Positions 1-7,897 are shown, counted from the stretch's first letter. The stretch is DNA of 64,000 nt from Flavobacteriales bacterium (GCA_017303755.1 JAFLBS010000003.1:62001-126000), one strand, 5' to 3'. Numbers and translations: made by a program. Notes: generated by a model not told the origin, from the letters alone.

Positions 1-651
1 TCCGATAAAAATGTAAAAATTTGTGCTTCACATGCTGGTTTAACATTAGGAGAAGACGGAGCAACCCACCAAATTTTGGAAGACATTGGCTTGATGAAAA
101 TGTTACCTGGAATGACAGTTATCAACACTTGTGATTACAATCAAACTAAGGCTGCAACTATGGCTTTGGCCGATCATCATGGCCCGGCCTATTTGCGTTT
201 TGGGCGACCAGTAGTTCCTAATTTTATGCCTGCTGACGAACCATTTGTTATAGGGAAAGCCATTCTTTTGAACGAAGGAACTGATGTAACCATTATAGCT
301 ACAGGTCATTTAGTTTGGGAAGCATTAATCGCCGCTGAAGCATTGGAAACAAAAGGAATTTCAGCCGAAGTAATCAACATTCACACTATAAAACCATTAG
401 ATGAGGAAGCCATTTTAAAATCGGTGGCTAAAACAGGTTGTGTAGTAACCGCTGAAGAACATAATATTTTAGGCGGTTTAGGAGAAAGCGTGTCTAGAAC
501 TTTAGCTTTAAACAATCCGAAACCACAAGAATTTGTGGCAGTACAAGATTCGTTTGGAGAAAGCGGAACTCCTGAACAGTTGATGGAAAAATACAAACTC
601 AACAATCAAGCAATTGTGGAAGCAGTTGAAAAGGTGTTGAAAAGAAAATAA
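1..651 (+). CDS. transketolase, C-terminal subunit (5' truncated by window)
   Basis: This is the 3' end of a gene that begins before the window; the frame is open from base 1 and codes for the last 216 residues. It matches the pyrimidine-binding and C-terminal domains of transketolase: the stretch SHAGLTLGEDGATHQ near the visible start is the typical loop of that family, followed by a Rossmann-like C-terminal domain with TAEEHNILGGLGE. Transketolase moves two-carbon units between sugar phosphates in the non-oxidative pentose phosphate pathway, using thiamine diphosphate. Many Bacteroidetes split the enzyme into N- and C-terminal genes of roughly 280 and 317 residues, so I infer this is the C-terminal subunit with its partner just upstream. 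A complete fused enzyme cannot be excluded. It ends 10 bases before a terminator hairpin. Confidence 0.9.
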   Translation, partial: SDKNVKICASHAGLTLGEDGATHQILEDIGLMKMLPGMTVINTCDYNQTKAATMALADHHGPAYLRFGRPVVPNFMPADEPFVIGKAILLNEGTDVTIIATGHLVWEALIAAEALETKGISAEVINIHTIKPLDEEAILKSVAKTGCVVTAEEHNILGGLGESVSRTLALNNPKPQEFVAVQDSFGESGTPEQLMEKYKLNNQAIVEAVEKVLKRK

Positions 652-660
652 TGTTCCAAG

Positions 661-697
661 AAAAAGCCTCGATAGTAATTCTACCGAGGCTTTTTTT
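661..697. terminator. bidirectional terminator between transketolase and FKBP genes
   Basis: Inverted repeat AAAAGCCTCG / CGAGGCTTTT with a 13-base loop and T-runs on both sides. It sits between two convergent genes, so it probably serves both. Confidence 0.85.
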
Positions 698-717
698 ATT
701 TAATAAATATTCGAAAC

Positions 718-1662
718 TTAATCCAAATAAGGTGGAGTACAACCTGTTGTCAAATATCGTTTTGCTGTTTGTCCAGAGCAACTCGGTACAGTTTCAAAAG
801 TATGATAAGTCCCATCTGGTTTTTTCAATTCATTTTTAGTCAAATAGTTATCTCCATCATCATCTACATCAAGGAAATTTGGAATTCCATCTTGGTCGGT
901 ATCATCTTCATAAGTGGTATCATCATCTCTTAAATAACCGTCTCCATTTACGTCTTCTTGATACGAATATATTCCATCTGAGTCATGATCAATACGTTGA
1001 ACTTCATATAATTTAACGCTGAATATTAGTGGAGAATAAGCAGGTATACTTGTTCTTGGCGTATTAAAATAAGCTAGTCCTGAAGGAATAAAAAATACCC
1101 CAGATCCAAAATCATAATACGATAAAGTTCCATCACCATTGGTCTGATAACTACCTGATTTGAATTTTGGAAACAATTCACTCCATCCTTTGATAACAGC
1201 GCCCAAATTGAAATAACTACTTGGGTAATTATTGGTTTCAAAAACAGTATCATCCAAAAGATTTCCTTTATAAGCAGCTAAGACACTATCATAATTACAT
1301 GGCGTTTTACTATTTGAACCTGTTCCTTCACGCATTTTCAAATAATAAACCTTATATGTAATATCATTAGATTCTACATTTATAAATGACAATGGATACG
1401 TAGTTTGATCCCAAATTGAAGTTTGAGTTCCTCCAGTTGGAATCAACGTCATTTTTATATCTTGATCATCAGGTTGACCTGGATTATTAGTAACCGATTC
1501 AATATAATGTGTTTGCAAATATTCTTCGATATCGGCTAAATCAGTCGCATACTGTTCTGCATAATCACGAAGTGGTGTTGGCTCATCATCATCATTCTTG
1601 TTACAAGAAATAATTATTCCTGCCATTGAAAACAGAAAAAGTAAGTTAAAAACTTTTTTCAT
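718..1662 (-). CDS. FKBP-type peptidyl-prolyl isomerase-like lipoprotein
   Basis: A 314-residue lipoprotein starting at the MKKVFNLL methionine; an upstream in-frame ATG at 1686 would add eight residues ahead of the signal peptide and is less likely. The signal peptide ends in a lipobox with Cys20 (IISC), followed by an acidic NDDDE stretch often seen in surface lipoproteins of Bacteroidetes. Residues about 105-225 resemble the FKBP fold (YKGNLLDDTVFE, then IKGWSELFPKFKSGS, then FFIPSGLAY), which catalyses cis-trans isomerisation of Xaa-Pro bonds. The C-terminal part carries Asp-rich calcium-binding repeats (DHDSDG, DVNGDG, DTDQDG) like thrombospondin type 3 or EF-hand loops. Related FKBP lipoproteins in this phylum accompany gliding or secretion genes, but no such neighbours are visible here, so the client is unknown. 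Confidence 0.8.
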   Translation of the reverse strand: MKKVFNLLFLFSMAGIIISCNKNDDDEPTPLRDYAEQYATDLADIEEYLQTHYIESVTNNPGQPDDQDIKMTLIPTGGTQTSIWDQTTYPLSFINVESNDITYKVYYLKMREGTGSNSKTPCNYDSVLAAYKGNLLDDTVFETNNYPSSYFNLGAVIKGWSELFPKFKSGSYQTNGDGTLSYYDFGSGVFFIPSGLAYFNTPRTSIPAYSPLIFSVKLYEVQRIDHDSDGIYSYQEDVNGDGYLRDDDTTYEDDTDQDGIPNFLDVDDDGDNYLTKNELKKPDGTYHTFETVPSCSGQTAKRYLTTGCTPPYLD

Positions 1663-1740
1663 AATAATTTTAAAATTTGGTCGCAAGATACAATATTGAT
1701 TTATTTTTGTAAACTATTTAACGCCGAATTTAGAAAAAAA

Positions 1741-2127
1741 ATGAGAGTAGATAAATACTTATGGTGCGTTCGCTATTACAAAACCAGAAACATGGTTACT
1801 GAGGCTTGTAAAAAAAACCACATTACAGTAAACGGTCAAGTTGCCAAGGCATCAAGAGAAGTATACCCAACGGATAAAATAACATTTAGAAAAGATCAAA
1901 TCAACTATATAATTACCGTTTTAGATGTTCCTCAAAACAGAGTCGGAGCCAAATTAGTTGATGTGTACAGAAAAGACGAAACACCTGCCGAATCCTTTGC
2001 TCATTTAGAACTGCTAAAACTTTCAAAAGAACATTACAGAAGAACGGGAGATGGAAGACCAACTAAAAAAGATCGACGCGACTTAGAAGATTTTGAATTT
2101 AGCGGTAAAGATGATGAAACTGAATAG
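1741..2127 (+). CDS. S4-domain RNA-binding protein (HslR-like)
   Basis: A 128-residue protein starting at MRVDKYLW; the extra 15 codons upstream do not look like family sequence. The N-terminal 60 residues form an S4 RNA-binding domain (RVDKYLWCVRYYKTRN, then HITVNGQVAKAS). The C-terminus is basic and charged (RPTKKDRRDLEDF). Proteins of this size and form are related to E. coli HslR/Hsp15, which binds stalled 50S subunits carrying nascent tRNA; that role is inferred from family membership only. The downstream methyltransferase starts inside the last codons of this gene, which suggests translational coupling. Confidence 0.85.
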   Translation: MRVDKYLWCVRYYKTRNMVTEACKKNHITVNGQVAKASREVYPTDKITFRKDQINYIITVLDVPQNRVGAKLVDVYRKDETPAESFAHLELLKLSKEHYRRTGDGRPTKKDRRDLEDFEFSGKDDETE

Positions 2128-2695
2128 TGATTATTGGGAAAATCGTTATCAGAACGAGGATATTGGCTGGGATTGTGGAGCTGTAACCACTCCACTTAAA
2201 GTGTATTTTGATCAACTCACAGATAAAACGTTAAAAATTTTAATTCCAGGAGCTGGGAATGGTTATGAATTTGAATATTTAATTAACAACGGATTCAATA
2301 ATGTTTTTGTATTGGATTATGCTCAGACACCCATTAAAAATTTAAAGCAAAAACTGCCTAATATTGGAGAAACTCATTTTATTCATGCTGATTTTTTTGA
2401 TTTGAATGACACCTATGATTTAATTATTGAACAAACTTTTTTTTGCGCTTTAGAGGTCAGTTTACGCAAAAAGTATGTTGAAAAAATGTATTCATTATTA
2501 AACCCAAATGGAAAACTGGTTGGTTTATTATTTCAATTTCCGTTAACTGAAGTTGGCCCACCTTTCGGAGGTTCTGAATTTGAATACAAGGACCTTTTTC
2601 AAAAGTTTTTTACAATCAACAAACTTGAAACCGCTTATAATTCGATAAAACCAAGAAAAGAGAACGAACTCTTTTTTATCTTTACAAAAAAATAA
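2114..2695 (+). CDS. TPMT-family SAM-dependent methyltransferase
   Basis: A 193-residue class I methyltransferase. The opening SDYWENRYQNEDIGWDCGAVTTPL resembles the thiopurine S-methyltransferase family in its WExRY/IGWD pattern, and residues about 40-50 carry the SAM-binding glycine motif IPGAGNGYE followed by the acidic strand end VLDYA. IEQTFFCAL matches the family position for motif IV. In bacteria such enzymes methylate sulfur, selenium, tellurium or halide substrates; the substrate here is unknown. ATGs at 2111 and 2114 are both possible, and a TTG at 2093 is in frame. The start overlaps the end of the S4 gene, and the next gene follows after four bases, so these genes are likely one operon. 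Confidence 0.75.
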   Translation: MKLNSDYWENRYQNEDIGWDCGAVTTPLKVYFDQLTDKTLKILIPGAGNGYEFEYLINNGFNNVFVLDYAQTPIKNLKQKLPNIGETHFIHADFFDLNDTYDLIIEQTFFCALEVSLRKKYVEKMYSLLNPNGKLVGLLFQFPLTEVGPPFGGSEFEYKDLFQKFFTINKLETAYNSIKPRKENELFFIFTKK

Positions 2696-2699
2696 ACTC

Positions 2700-3197
2700 A
2701 TGAGCCAGAATATCATCCTTTCTCACATACAAATTAACCACATTATCAAAAGAATTGCGTATCAGGTTTACGAAACTTTTATTGATGAGGAAACAATAAT
2801 TATTGCCGGAATTGCTTCTAATGGATATATTTTAGCGACAAAAATCGCAAAAGAAATTGAGCAAATATCTGCTATAAAGGTGAATTTGTGTGAAGTGAAA
2901 ATTAACAAACAGAATCCAAATTCTGAGATAACGACATCAATCAGTAGTGATGAATATAAAAACAAAGGATTAATTTTAGTAGATGATGTACTGAATTCAG
3001 GCACTACTTTAATTTATGGTGTAAAACATTTTCTCGATGTACCCACCAAAAAGTTTAAAACTGTTGTTCTTGTAGACCGAAACCATAAAAAATATCCTGT
3101 AAAAGCTGATTTTAAAGGAATTTCATTATCAACTTCTTTTAAAGAACACGTAACTGTTGTTTTTGAAAATGATAACTCTTATGCTTATTTAGAATAG
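2700..3197 (+). CDS. type I phosphoribosyltransferase-domain protein
   Basis: A 165-residue protein with the PRTase fold. The PRPP-binding loop is clear (LILVDDVLNSGTTL, about residues 90-103), and GIASNGYILA earlier fits the pyrophosphate-binding loop. The family includes PyrR and purine salvage enzymes; sequence alone does not settle the base. In Flavobacteriaceae such a gene is often found beside shikimate kinase, as here, where it converges with aroK and overlaps it by nine bases. It may be a regulator or salvage enzyme of pyrimidine or purine metabolism. Confidence 0.75.
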   Translation: MSQNIILSHIQINHIIKRIAYQVYETFIDEETIIIAGIASNGYILATKIAKEIEQISAIKVNLCEVKINKQNPNSEITTSISSDEYKNKGLILVDDVLNSGTTLIYGVKHFLDVPTKKFKTVVLVDRNHKKYPVKADFKGISLSTSFKEHVTVVFENDNSYAYLE

Positions 3198-3707
3198 TAA
3201 CTTTTCAATTTCAAATACAATTTCTTCAATTGACTTATTATCTACCACTATCTTATGCTTCGCTTGATTGTAGAAATAACTTCTTTCAAACAAATGCTTC
3301 GCAATAAATTCTTTTAACTCATCTCCATTTAATTGAGCTAATAGAGGGCGATTTTCTTTTTGTTGATTTAGCCGCGAATATAGAGTACCTATAGAAGCTT
3401 GTAGGTATATTGATACGCAATTTTCATCTTTTAAAAGTTCATGATTATTAAAGTAGCAAGGCGTTCCTCCACCAGTACTCAAAACAAAGGTTTCATCAGA
3501 TTTCATTTTCTCAATAAACAACTGATGCTCTAGCTTTCTAAAAAACAATTCTCCTTTTTCAGAAAAAATGTTTTTAATGCTCATTTTTGCCTTTTTTTCG
3601 ATTAAATTATCCATCTCTAAACAGGAAACGTTCAATTTATCAGCCAGTTTCTTTGCTAAAACCGACTTTCCGCTACCCATATAACCCACCAAAACTACTT
3701 TGCGCAT
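3189..3707 (-). CDS. aroK: shikimate kinase
   Basis: A 172-residue P-loop kinase, the usual length for AroK. The Walker A motif is GYMGSGKS at residues 8-15; the shikimate-binding Asp lies in EMDNLIEKK, FFRKLE supplies the substrate-binding Arg, LSTGGGTP is the glycine motif, and ENRPLL the lid region. The enzyme phosphorylates the 3-hydroxyl of shikimate in the chorismate pathway in the cytoplasm. It overlaps the convergent phosphoribosyltransferase gene by nine bases. All expected catalytic motifs are intact. Confidence 0.95.
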   Translation of the reverse strand: MRKVVLVGYMGSGKSVLAKKLADKLNVSCLEMDNLIEKKAKMSIKNIFSEKGELFFRKLEHQLFIEKMKSDETFVLSTGGGTPCYFNNHELLKDENCVSIYLQASIGTLYSRLNQQKENRPLLAQLNGDELKEFIAKHLFERSYFYNQAKHKIVVDNKSIEEIVFEIEKLLF

Positions 3708-3779
3708 ATTAATAAATCCTTAAATTCTAAGGCATTAGGAATGAATATTAAAAAAAGGTAAATTTAAAATAAAATTGCT

Positions 3780-3810
3780 TTGAAAAATAAATAATAACGC
3801 CTTATATTTG
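3780..3810 (+). promoter_or_regulatory. promoter of the tRNA cluster
   Basis: TTG at 3780-3782, a 20-base spacer, and TATATTTG at 3803-3810 match the Bacteroidetes housekeeping promoter pattern (TTG-N19-TAnnTTTG). The first tRNA begins 26 bases after the -7 element. Confidence 0.75.
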
Positions 3811-3835
3811 CACCCGCATTCAAGAAATGAAAAAT

Positions 3836-3908
3836 GACTCGATAGCTCAGTTGGTAGAGCACAACACTTTTAATGTTGGGGTCCTGGGTTCGAGCCCCAG
3901 TCGGGTCA
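3836..3908 (+). tRNA. tRNA-Lys (anticodon TTT), copy 1
   Basis: A 73-nt cloverleaf: acceptor GACTCGA/TCGGGTC, D arm GCTC/GAGC, anticodon stem CAACA/TGTTG around loop CTTTTAA, and T arm CTGGG-TTCGAGC-CCCAG. The anticodon is TTT. CCA is not encoded: A73 is followed by CA. Confidence 0.97.
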
Positions 3909-3946
3909 CAAAAATGATCATCATTTAAAAAATTCAAGAATGCAAT

Positions 3947-4019
3947 GACTCGATAGCTCAGTTGGTAGAGCACAACACTTTTAATGTTGGGGTCCTGGGT
4001 TCGAGCCCCAGTCGGGTCA
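3947..4019 (+). tRNA. tRNA-Lys (anticodon TTT), copy 2
   Basis: Identical over all 73 bases to the tRNA-Lys at 3836-3908 and 38 bases downstream of it, so this is a recent or homogenised tandem duplication. Confidence 0.97.
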
Positions 4020-4020
4020 C

Positions 4021-4052
4021 AAAAAGCGTTCGTTTAACGAATGCTTTTTTTG
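4021..4052 (+). terminator. hairpin with T-run after tRNA-Lys copy 2
   Basis: AGCGTTCG / CGAATGCT stem with a TTTAA loop and a run of seven T. It lies between tRNA-Lys and tRNA-Leu, so it could terminate transcription or only separate the transcripts; tRNA-Leu has no other clear promoter. Confidence 0.65.
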
Positions 4053-4056
4053 TTTC

Positions 4057-4138
4057 GGCCACGTGGAGAAATTGGTAGACTCGCCATCTTGAGGGGGTGG
4101 TGTCGCAAGACGTGTCAGTTCGAATCTGATCGTGGTCA
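4057..4138 (+). tRNA. tRNA-Leu (anticodon GAG)
   Basis: An 82-nt type II tRNA: acceptor GGCCACG/CGTGGTC, anticodon stem CCATC/GGTGG around loop TTGAGGG (anticodon GAG), a long variable arm (TGTCGCAAGACGT) and T arm TCAG-TTCGAAT-CTGA. The long variable arm is typical for leucine tRNAs. Confidence 0.95.
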
Positions 4139-4147
4139 CATTAAAAC

Positions 4148-4198
4148 AAAACACCAAGAAAAAGAACAAACTCATTTGTTTTTTTCTTGGTGTTTTTA
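4148..4198. terminator. terminator after tRNA-Leu
   Basis: Long AT-rich hairpin with arms ACACCAAGAAAAA and TTTTTCTTGGTGT followed by T-rich sequence, placed just after the tRNA cluster. Confidence 0.8.
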
Positions 4199-4320
4199 TT
4201 TCTATTAAAAATTTAACCTAAGAATTTCACAAAATCAACTAACTACAACTTCTTTACTTTCAATTCTCTTTATCAAAAATATTAATCCACCAAACGCAAA
4301 TATTTTCTAAATAAAAGTTA

Positions 4321-4352
4321 TTGTTTAAATAAATTCATTAATTTTGTTTAAC
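4321..4352 (+). promoter_or_regulatory. direct repeats upstream of the CarH-like gene (candidate operator)
   Basis: TTGTTTAAA at 4321 and TTGTTTAAC at 4344 form a direct repeat with 23-base periodicity, ending 15 bases before the start codon of the MerR/B12 regulator. The same TTTGTTTAACTTTTT string occurs before crtI. I infer an autoregulatory binding site; no binding data are implied. Confidence 0.5.
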
Positions 4353-4367
4353 TTTTTTATTTAAATC

Positions 4368-5264
4368 ATGAACAACGTTAAAAGCTCATTCAGTATAAAA
4401 GATTTAGAAAACCTATCGGGAATCAAGGCTCATACCATAAGAATATGGGAAAAAAGGTATGATGTGCTTCAGCCAATGCGCACCGACACCAACATTCGAT
4501 TATACGATTTATCATCGCTTCAGAAACTATTAAATATAACGTTATTGCATGATTATGGATATAAAATTTCCAAAATATCAAAGCTTCCAACAGAAAAAAT
4601 CAACTCGCTTGTAAGGGAAATAGTATCGGAAAAGAATGCGAAAAATCACGCCATTAGTTCTTTCAAATTGGCAATGATGAATTTTGACCAGACACTTTTC
4701 TTTACAACATATGACCAATTGCTGTCTGAAAAAACATTCCGAGAAATATTCTACGACGTTTTTATTCCGTTAATAACTGAAATAGGATTTTTATGGCAAG
4801 CTGAAACCATTACACCAGCTCACGAACACTTTATTAGTTATTTAATCAAGCAAAAAATCCTAATTAACACAGAAAATCTTCAAATACAACCAGCTAGTAA
4901 AACAGACAAAATTTTTGTATTGTACTTACCTTCTAATGAAATTCACGAATTAGGTTTAATGTATCTCAATTATGAAATTTTACTCAACGGTTATAAAACC
5001 ATCTACCTAGGTGAAAGCGTTCCAACTTCAAGTTTATTAGATGTAAAAAAATATTTTGACAACATCGTTTTTGTTTGTTATGCCACAGTTGAACCAAACA
5101 GAACAGAAATTAATGACTATATTGTTGATCTCAAAAACAAACTCTTAGATTCAAATACTGAGTTATGGATTTTGGGTAGAATGACCGAACACATTAGCTC
5201 TAAAAATCACTCCAATAAAATTCAAATATTCAATTCGATTGATGCATTTTCTCAAAAGTTATAA
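4368..5264 (+). CDS. MerR-type regulator with B12-binding domain (CarH/LitR-like)
   Basis: A 298-residue regulator. Residues 8-75 form a MerR winged helix-turn-helix (FSIKDLENLSGIKAHTIRIWEKRY). Residues about 90-170 fit the helical cap of cobalamin-binding regulators, with the W-x9-EH signature at W143...E153-H154. Residues 180-298 form a Rossmann-like B12 domain with ExHxxG (E191, H193, G196), where His193 would be the lower cobalt ligand. CarH proteins of this type bind adenosylcobalamin, repress carotenoid genes in the dark and release DNA in light. The gene lies 56 bases before crtI and shares its putative operator. The residue after Trp143 is Gln, where T. thermophilus CarH has the His that becomes the upper ligand after photolysis, so the light response may differ. 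Whether it responds to light, B12 or neither is inference. Confidence 0.85.
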   Translation: MNNVKSSFSIKDLENLSGIKAHTIRIWEKRYDVLQPMRTDTNIRLYDLSSLQKLLNITLLHDYGYKISKISKLPTEKINSLVREIVSEKNAKNHAISSFKLAMMNFDQTLFFTTYDQLLSEKTFREIFYDVFIPLITEIGFLWQAETITPAHEHFISYLIKQKILINTENLQIQPASKTDKIFVLYLPSNEIHELGLMYLNYEILLNGYKTIYLGESVPTSSLLDVKKYFDNIVFVCYATVEPNRTEINDYIVDLKNKLLDSNTELWILGRMTEHISSKNHSNKIQIFNSIDAFSQKL

Positions 5265-5284
5265 AGTTATCTTAAAACTATCAA

Positions 5285-5318
5285 TTTGTTTAACTTTTTA
5301 CTATATTTGTTAGACAAA
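5285..5318 (+). promoter_or_regulatory. crtI promoter region with candidate operator
   Basis: TTTGTTTAAC (5285-5294) matches the string ahead of the CarH-like gene. It is followed by the -7-like element TATATTTG (5302-5309) and a perfect TTTGT-TAG-ACAAA inverted repeat (5306-5318) that overlaps it. No well-spaced -33 element is seen, which fits a regulated promoter. The start codon of crtI follows at 5321, so the leader would be very short. Confidence 0.5.
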
Positions 5319-5320
5319 TT

Positions 5321-6781
5321 ATGAAAAAAGAAATTAAAATAATCGGATCTGGATTTTCTGCTTTAGCCGCTAGTTGTTATTTAGCTAAAGAAGGCAATTC
5401 AGTGACAATTTACGAAAAAAACAGCACCATTGGAGGAAGAGCTCGCCAACTAAAAAAAGACGGTTTTACTTTTGATATTGGTCCAACTTGGTATTGGATG
5501 CCCGATGTTTTTGAACGCTTCTTCAATGATTTCGGTAAAAAAACATCTGATTATTATCAACTAATCAAACTTTCTCCAGCCTATCAAGTGTATTTTGGAG
5601 TCAATGAGTTTGTGACAATTGCCGATAATCTGCCTGAAATAATAACTACATTCGAAGCTATCGAAGCAGGAAGTGGAGCACAATTGGCTTCCTTTATGAA
5701 AGAAGCACAGAGTAACTATGATATTGCCATTAAAGATTTGGTGTATCGACCTGGCGTTTCACCTTTAGAATTAGTTACAGTTCAAACCGCTCTTAAAGTT
5801 AATCAGTTTTTCAGCAACATATCAAGAGACATTCGAAAGCGATTTAAAAATAAAAAACTAGTTCAAATTTTAGAATTTCCTGTTTTATTTTTAGGTGCAA
5901 AACCATCCGATACTCCATCATTTTATAGTTTTATGAATTTTGCCGATTTCGGATTAGGAACGTGGCATCCTAAAAACGGAATGTATTCTGTAATCCTTGC
6001 GATGGAACAATTGGCAAAAGAATTGGGTGTTCAAATCGTAACCAATGCCAATGTCGAAAAGATTGTTGTTGAAAATAAAAAAGCAGTTGGCATCCATGTT
6101 AATGGCGAATTTATTGCTGCCGATATTGTGTTATCGGGAGCTGATTATCATCATTCGGAAACTTTATTAGACGAAAAGCATAGAGTATACTCAGAAAAAT
6201 ACTGGGAGAAAAAAGTATTTGCGCCATCATCGCTCCTATTTTATGTTGGTTTTGATAAAAAAATAATCAATGTAGAACATCATTCTTTATTTTTTGATGT
6301 TGACTTTGATGTACATGCCAAAGATATTTACGACAACCCCAAATGGCCTGAAGAACCCTTATTTTACGCTAGTTTTCCGTCTAAAACAGATGAAAACTCG
6401 GCTCCACAAGGTAAAGAAGCAGCTATATTTTTAATTCCACTCGCTCCAGGATTAAACGACACTAATGAAATTAGAGAAGTGTACTTTGAAAAAATTATAA
6501 CGCGTTTGGAAAAATTAACACAACAAAATTTAAAAAATAACCTTATCTTTAAGGAGTCATTTTGTGTAAATGATTTCATAAAAGATTACAATTCATACAA
6601 AGGAAATGCATACGGAATGGCCAACACACTATTGCAAACTGCATTTTTAAGACCCAAATTGAAAAGTAAAAAAGTAGACCAACTTTACTTTACTGGTCAA
6701 TTAACAGTTCCCGGACCTGGAGTACCGCCATCATTGATCTCGGGGAAACTGGTTGCCGATTTAATACGTAAATACAGCTAA
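5321..6781 (+). CDS. crtI: phytoene desaturase (CrtI)
   Basis: A 486-residue FAD-dependent desaturase, a usual length for CrtI. The N-terminus carries the dinucleotide-binding motif IIGSGFSALAASCYLA (residues 7-22) with the downstream acidic strand end YEKNSTIGGRA. FDIGPTWYWMPDVFE is typical of bacterial CrtI, and the C-terminal FAD/substrate motif GQLTVPGPGVPPSLISGK is complete. It introduces double bonds into phytoene to make lycopene at the membrane. It precedes crtB by 18 bases, so the two are surely co-transcribed. Upstream operator-like sequences are shared with the CarH-like regulator. Confidence 0.95.
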   Translation: MKKEIKIIGSGFSALAASCYLAKEGNSVTIYEKNSTIGGRARQLKKDGFTFDIGPTWYWMPDVFERFFNDFGKKTSDYYQLIKLSPAYQVYFGVNEFVTIADNLPEIITTFEAIEAGSGAQLASFMKEAQSNYDIAIKDLVYRPGVSPLELVTVQTALKVNQFFSNISRDIRKRFKNKKLVQILEFPVLFLGAKPSDTPSFYSFMNFADFGLGTWHPKNGMYSVILAMEQLAKELGVQIVTNANVEKIVVENKKAVGIHVNGEFIAADIVLSGADYHHSETLLDEKHRVYSEKYWEKKVFAPSSLLFYVGFDKKIINVEHHSLFFDVDFDVHAKDIYDNPKWPEEPLFYASFPSKTDENSAPQGKEAAIFLIPLAPGLNDTNEIREVYFEKIITRLEKLTQQNLKNNLIFKESFCVNDFIKDYNSYKGNAYGMANTLLQTAFLRPKLKSKKVDQLYFTGQLTVPGPGVPPSLISGKLVADLIRKYS

Positions 6782-6799
6782 ATTTTAAAGAGTTTTTTT

Positions 6800-7639
6800 A
6801 TGAAATCTATTTTTGACACCGTATCTTTTGAATGCAGCAAAAATGTAACTAAAATGTACAGTACTTCGTTTGCAAGTGCAGTAAAAATGTTAGCGCCTTG
6901 TATTCGACAAGACATTTATAACATTTACGGATTTGTTCGGTTTGCCGATGAAATTGTAGATACTTTTCACGATTATAATAAAGAATTACTCTTTGAATTG
7001 TTTGAAAAAGACTTAGAAACTGCTTTGAATAATAAAATCAGTTTGAATCCGGTTTTGAATTCGTTTCAACATACGGTTCACAAATACCAAATTCCGTCTG
7101 AACTAATTCAGGCTTTTATGAAAAGTATGAAAATGGATTTGGTAAAATCAAAATACACGACTTACGAAGAATACAACGAATACATCTACGGTTCTGCTGA
7201 TGTAGTTGGATTGATGTGTTTGAAGGTTTTTGTGAATGGTGATGACACTAAATATGCCGAATTAGAGCAATCGGCTATGCGATTGGGTTCGGCGTTTCAA
7301 AAGGTGAATTTTTTACGCGATTTGAAAGCGGATTACGAAGATTTGAGTCGAACGTATTTCCCAAACACTGATTTATCTCAATTGAATGAAACTTCAAAAA
7401 ATGAAATCATCAAAGAAATTGAGGCTGATTTTGAAGCCGGTTATCAAGGAATTGTAAAATTGCCGATTGAAGCTAAATTCGGAGTGTACACTGCCTACAT
7501 CTATTACAAAAAGTTGTTGTCAAAATTGAAAAAAACGCCTTCAATGGAAATCAAAAACACGCGCATCAGAGTTCCTGATTACCAAAAAGTGGGATTGTTA
7601 GCGCGCTGTTATGTGAATTATCGATTGAATATTTTGTAG
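6800..7639 (+). CDS. crtB: phytoene synthase (CrtB)
   Basis: A 279-residue squalene/phytoene synthase family protein. The first aspartate-rich motif is FADEIVD (within YGFVRFADEIVDTFHDY, about residues 46-62), and the second lies in FQKVNFLRDLKADYEDLSRTY. Both bind Mg-diphosphate groups. It condenses two geranylgeranyl diphosphates head to head into phytoene, the first committed step to carotenoids. The start follows crtI by 18 bases with an AAAGAG-like purine stretch. Its stop codon directly abuts a palindromic repeat, after which the spacing to crtZ widens to 258 bases. Confidence 0.95.
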   Translation: MKSIFDTVSFECSKNVTKMYSTSFASAVKMLAPCIRQDIYNIYGFVRFADEIVDTFHDYNKELLFELFEKDLETALNNKISLNPVLNSFQHTVHKYQIPSELIQAFMKSMKMDLVKSKYTTYEEYNEYIYGSADVVGLMCLKVFVNGDDTKYAELEQSAMRLGSAFQKVNFLRDLKADYEDLSRTYFPNTDLSQLNETSKNEIIKEIEADFEAGYQGIVKLPIEAKFGVYTAYIYYKKLLSKLKKTPSMEIKNTRIRVPDYQKVGLLARCYVNYRLNIL

Positions 7640-7659
7640 AGATAGGTCGCGACCTGTCT
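7640..7659. repeat. palindromic repeat directly after crtB
   Basis: Near-perfect palindrome centred on AGGTCGCGACCT, starting at the first base after the crtB stop codon. GC-rich palindromes with this core are scattered in Flavobacterium genomes, which I recall from general knowledge. It is unlike the surrounding AT-rich DNA. Confidence 0.6.
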
Positions 7660-7697
7660 GTATCAAAAGTAAAAGGCCTGATGAAATACAGAATTTT

Positions 7698-7851
7698 GCC
7701 CCCGACCTGCCTGCCGGTAGGCAGGTTGTAGCGGAAAGCATTTTGAAATGAAAGCCTATTTTTTGTTGCTCTAAAAAAGCGACCAATGGAAGCTCTTTTT
7801 AGAGCTTACAAAAAAAGGGTTGAATGAAAAATGTTGAAGCAAAAAGCGGGA
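7698..7851 (+). repeat. intergenic repeat family, copy A
   Basis: Begins GCCCCCG, continues with a near-perfect 22-bp palindrome (7705-7726, CCTGCCTGCCGG core), TTGTAGCGGAAAGC, later AAGCGACCAATGGAAGC and AGAGCTTACAAAAA, and ends AAAAGCGGGA. It shares these blocks in the same order with the repeat at 11737-11877. It fills most of the crtB-crtZ gap. Confidence 0.7.
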
Positions 7852-7897
7852 TTAGGCTCAAAAAAAATAAAAAATAAAATTGTTAAAATAAAATAGT

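Noticed and set aside
3189-3197. Overlap of the phosphoribosyltransferase and aroK genes as a possible annotation error
   Set aside because: Both proteins have natural C-termini; a nine-base convergent overlap is ordinary.
3764-3973. 69-residue minus-strand open frame
   Set aside because: It is antisense to the two tRNA-Lys genes and its internal repeat simply reflects the tRNA duplication.
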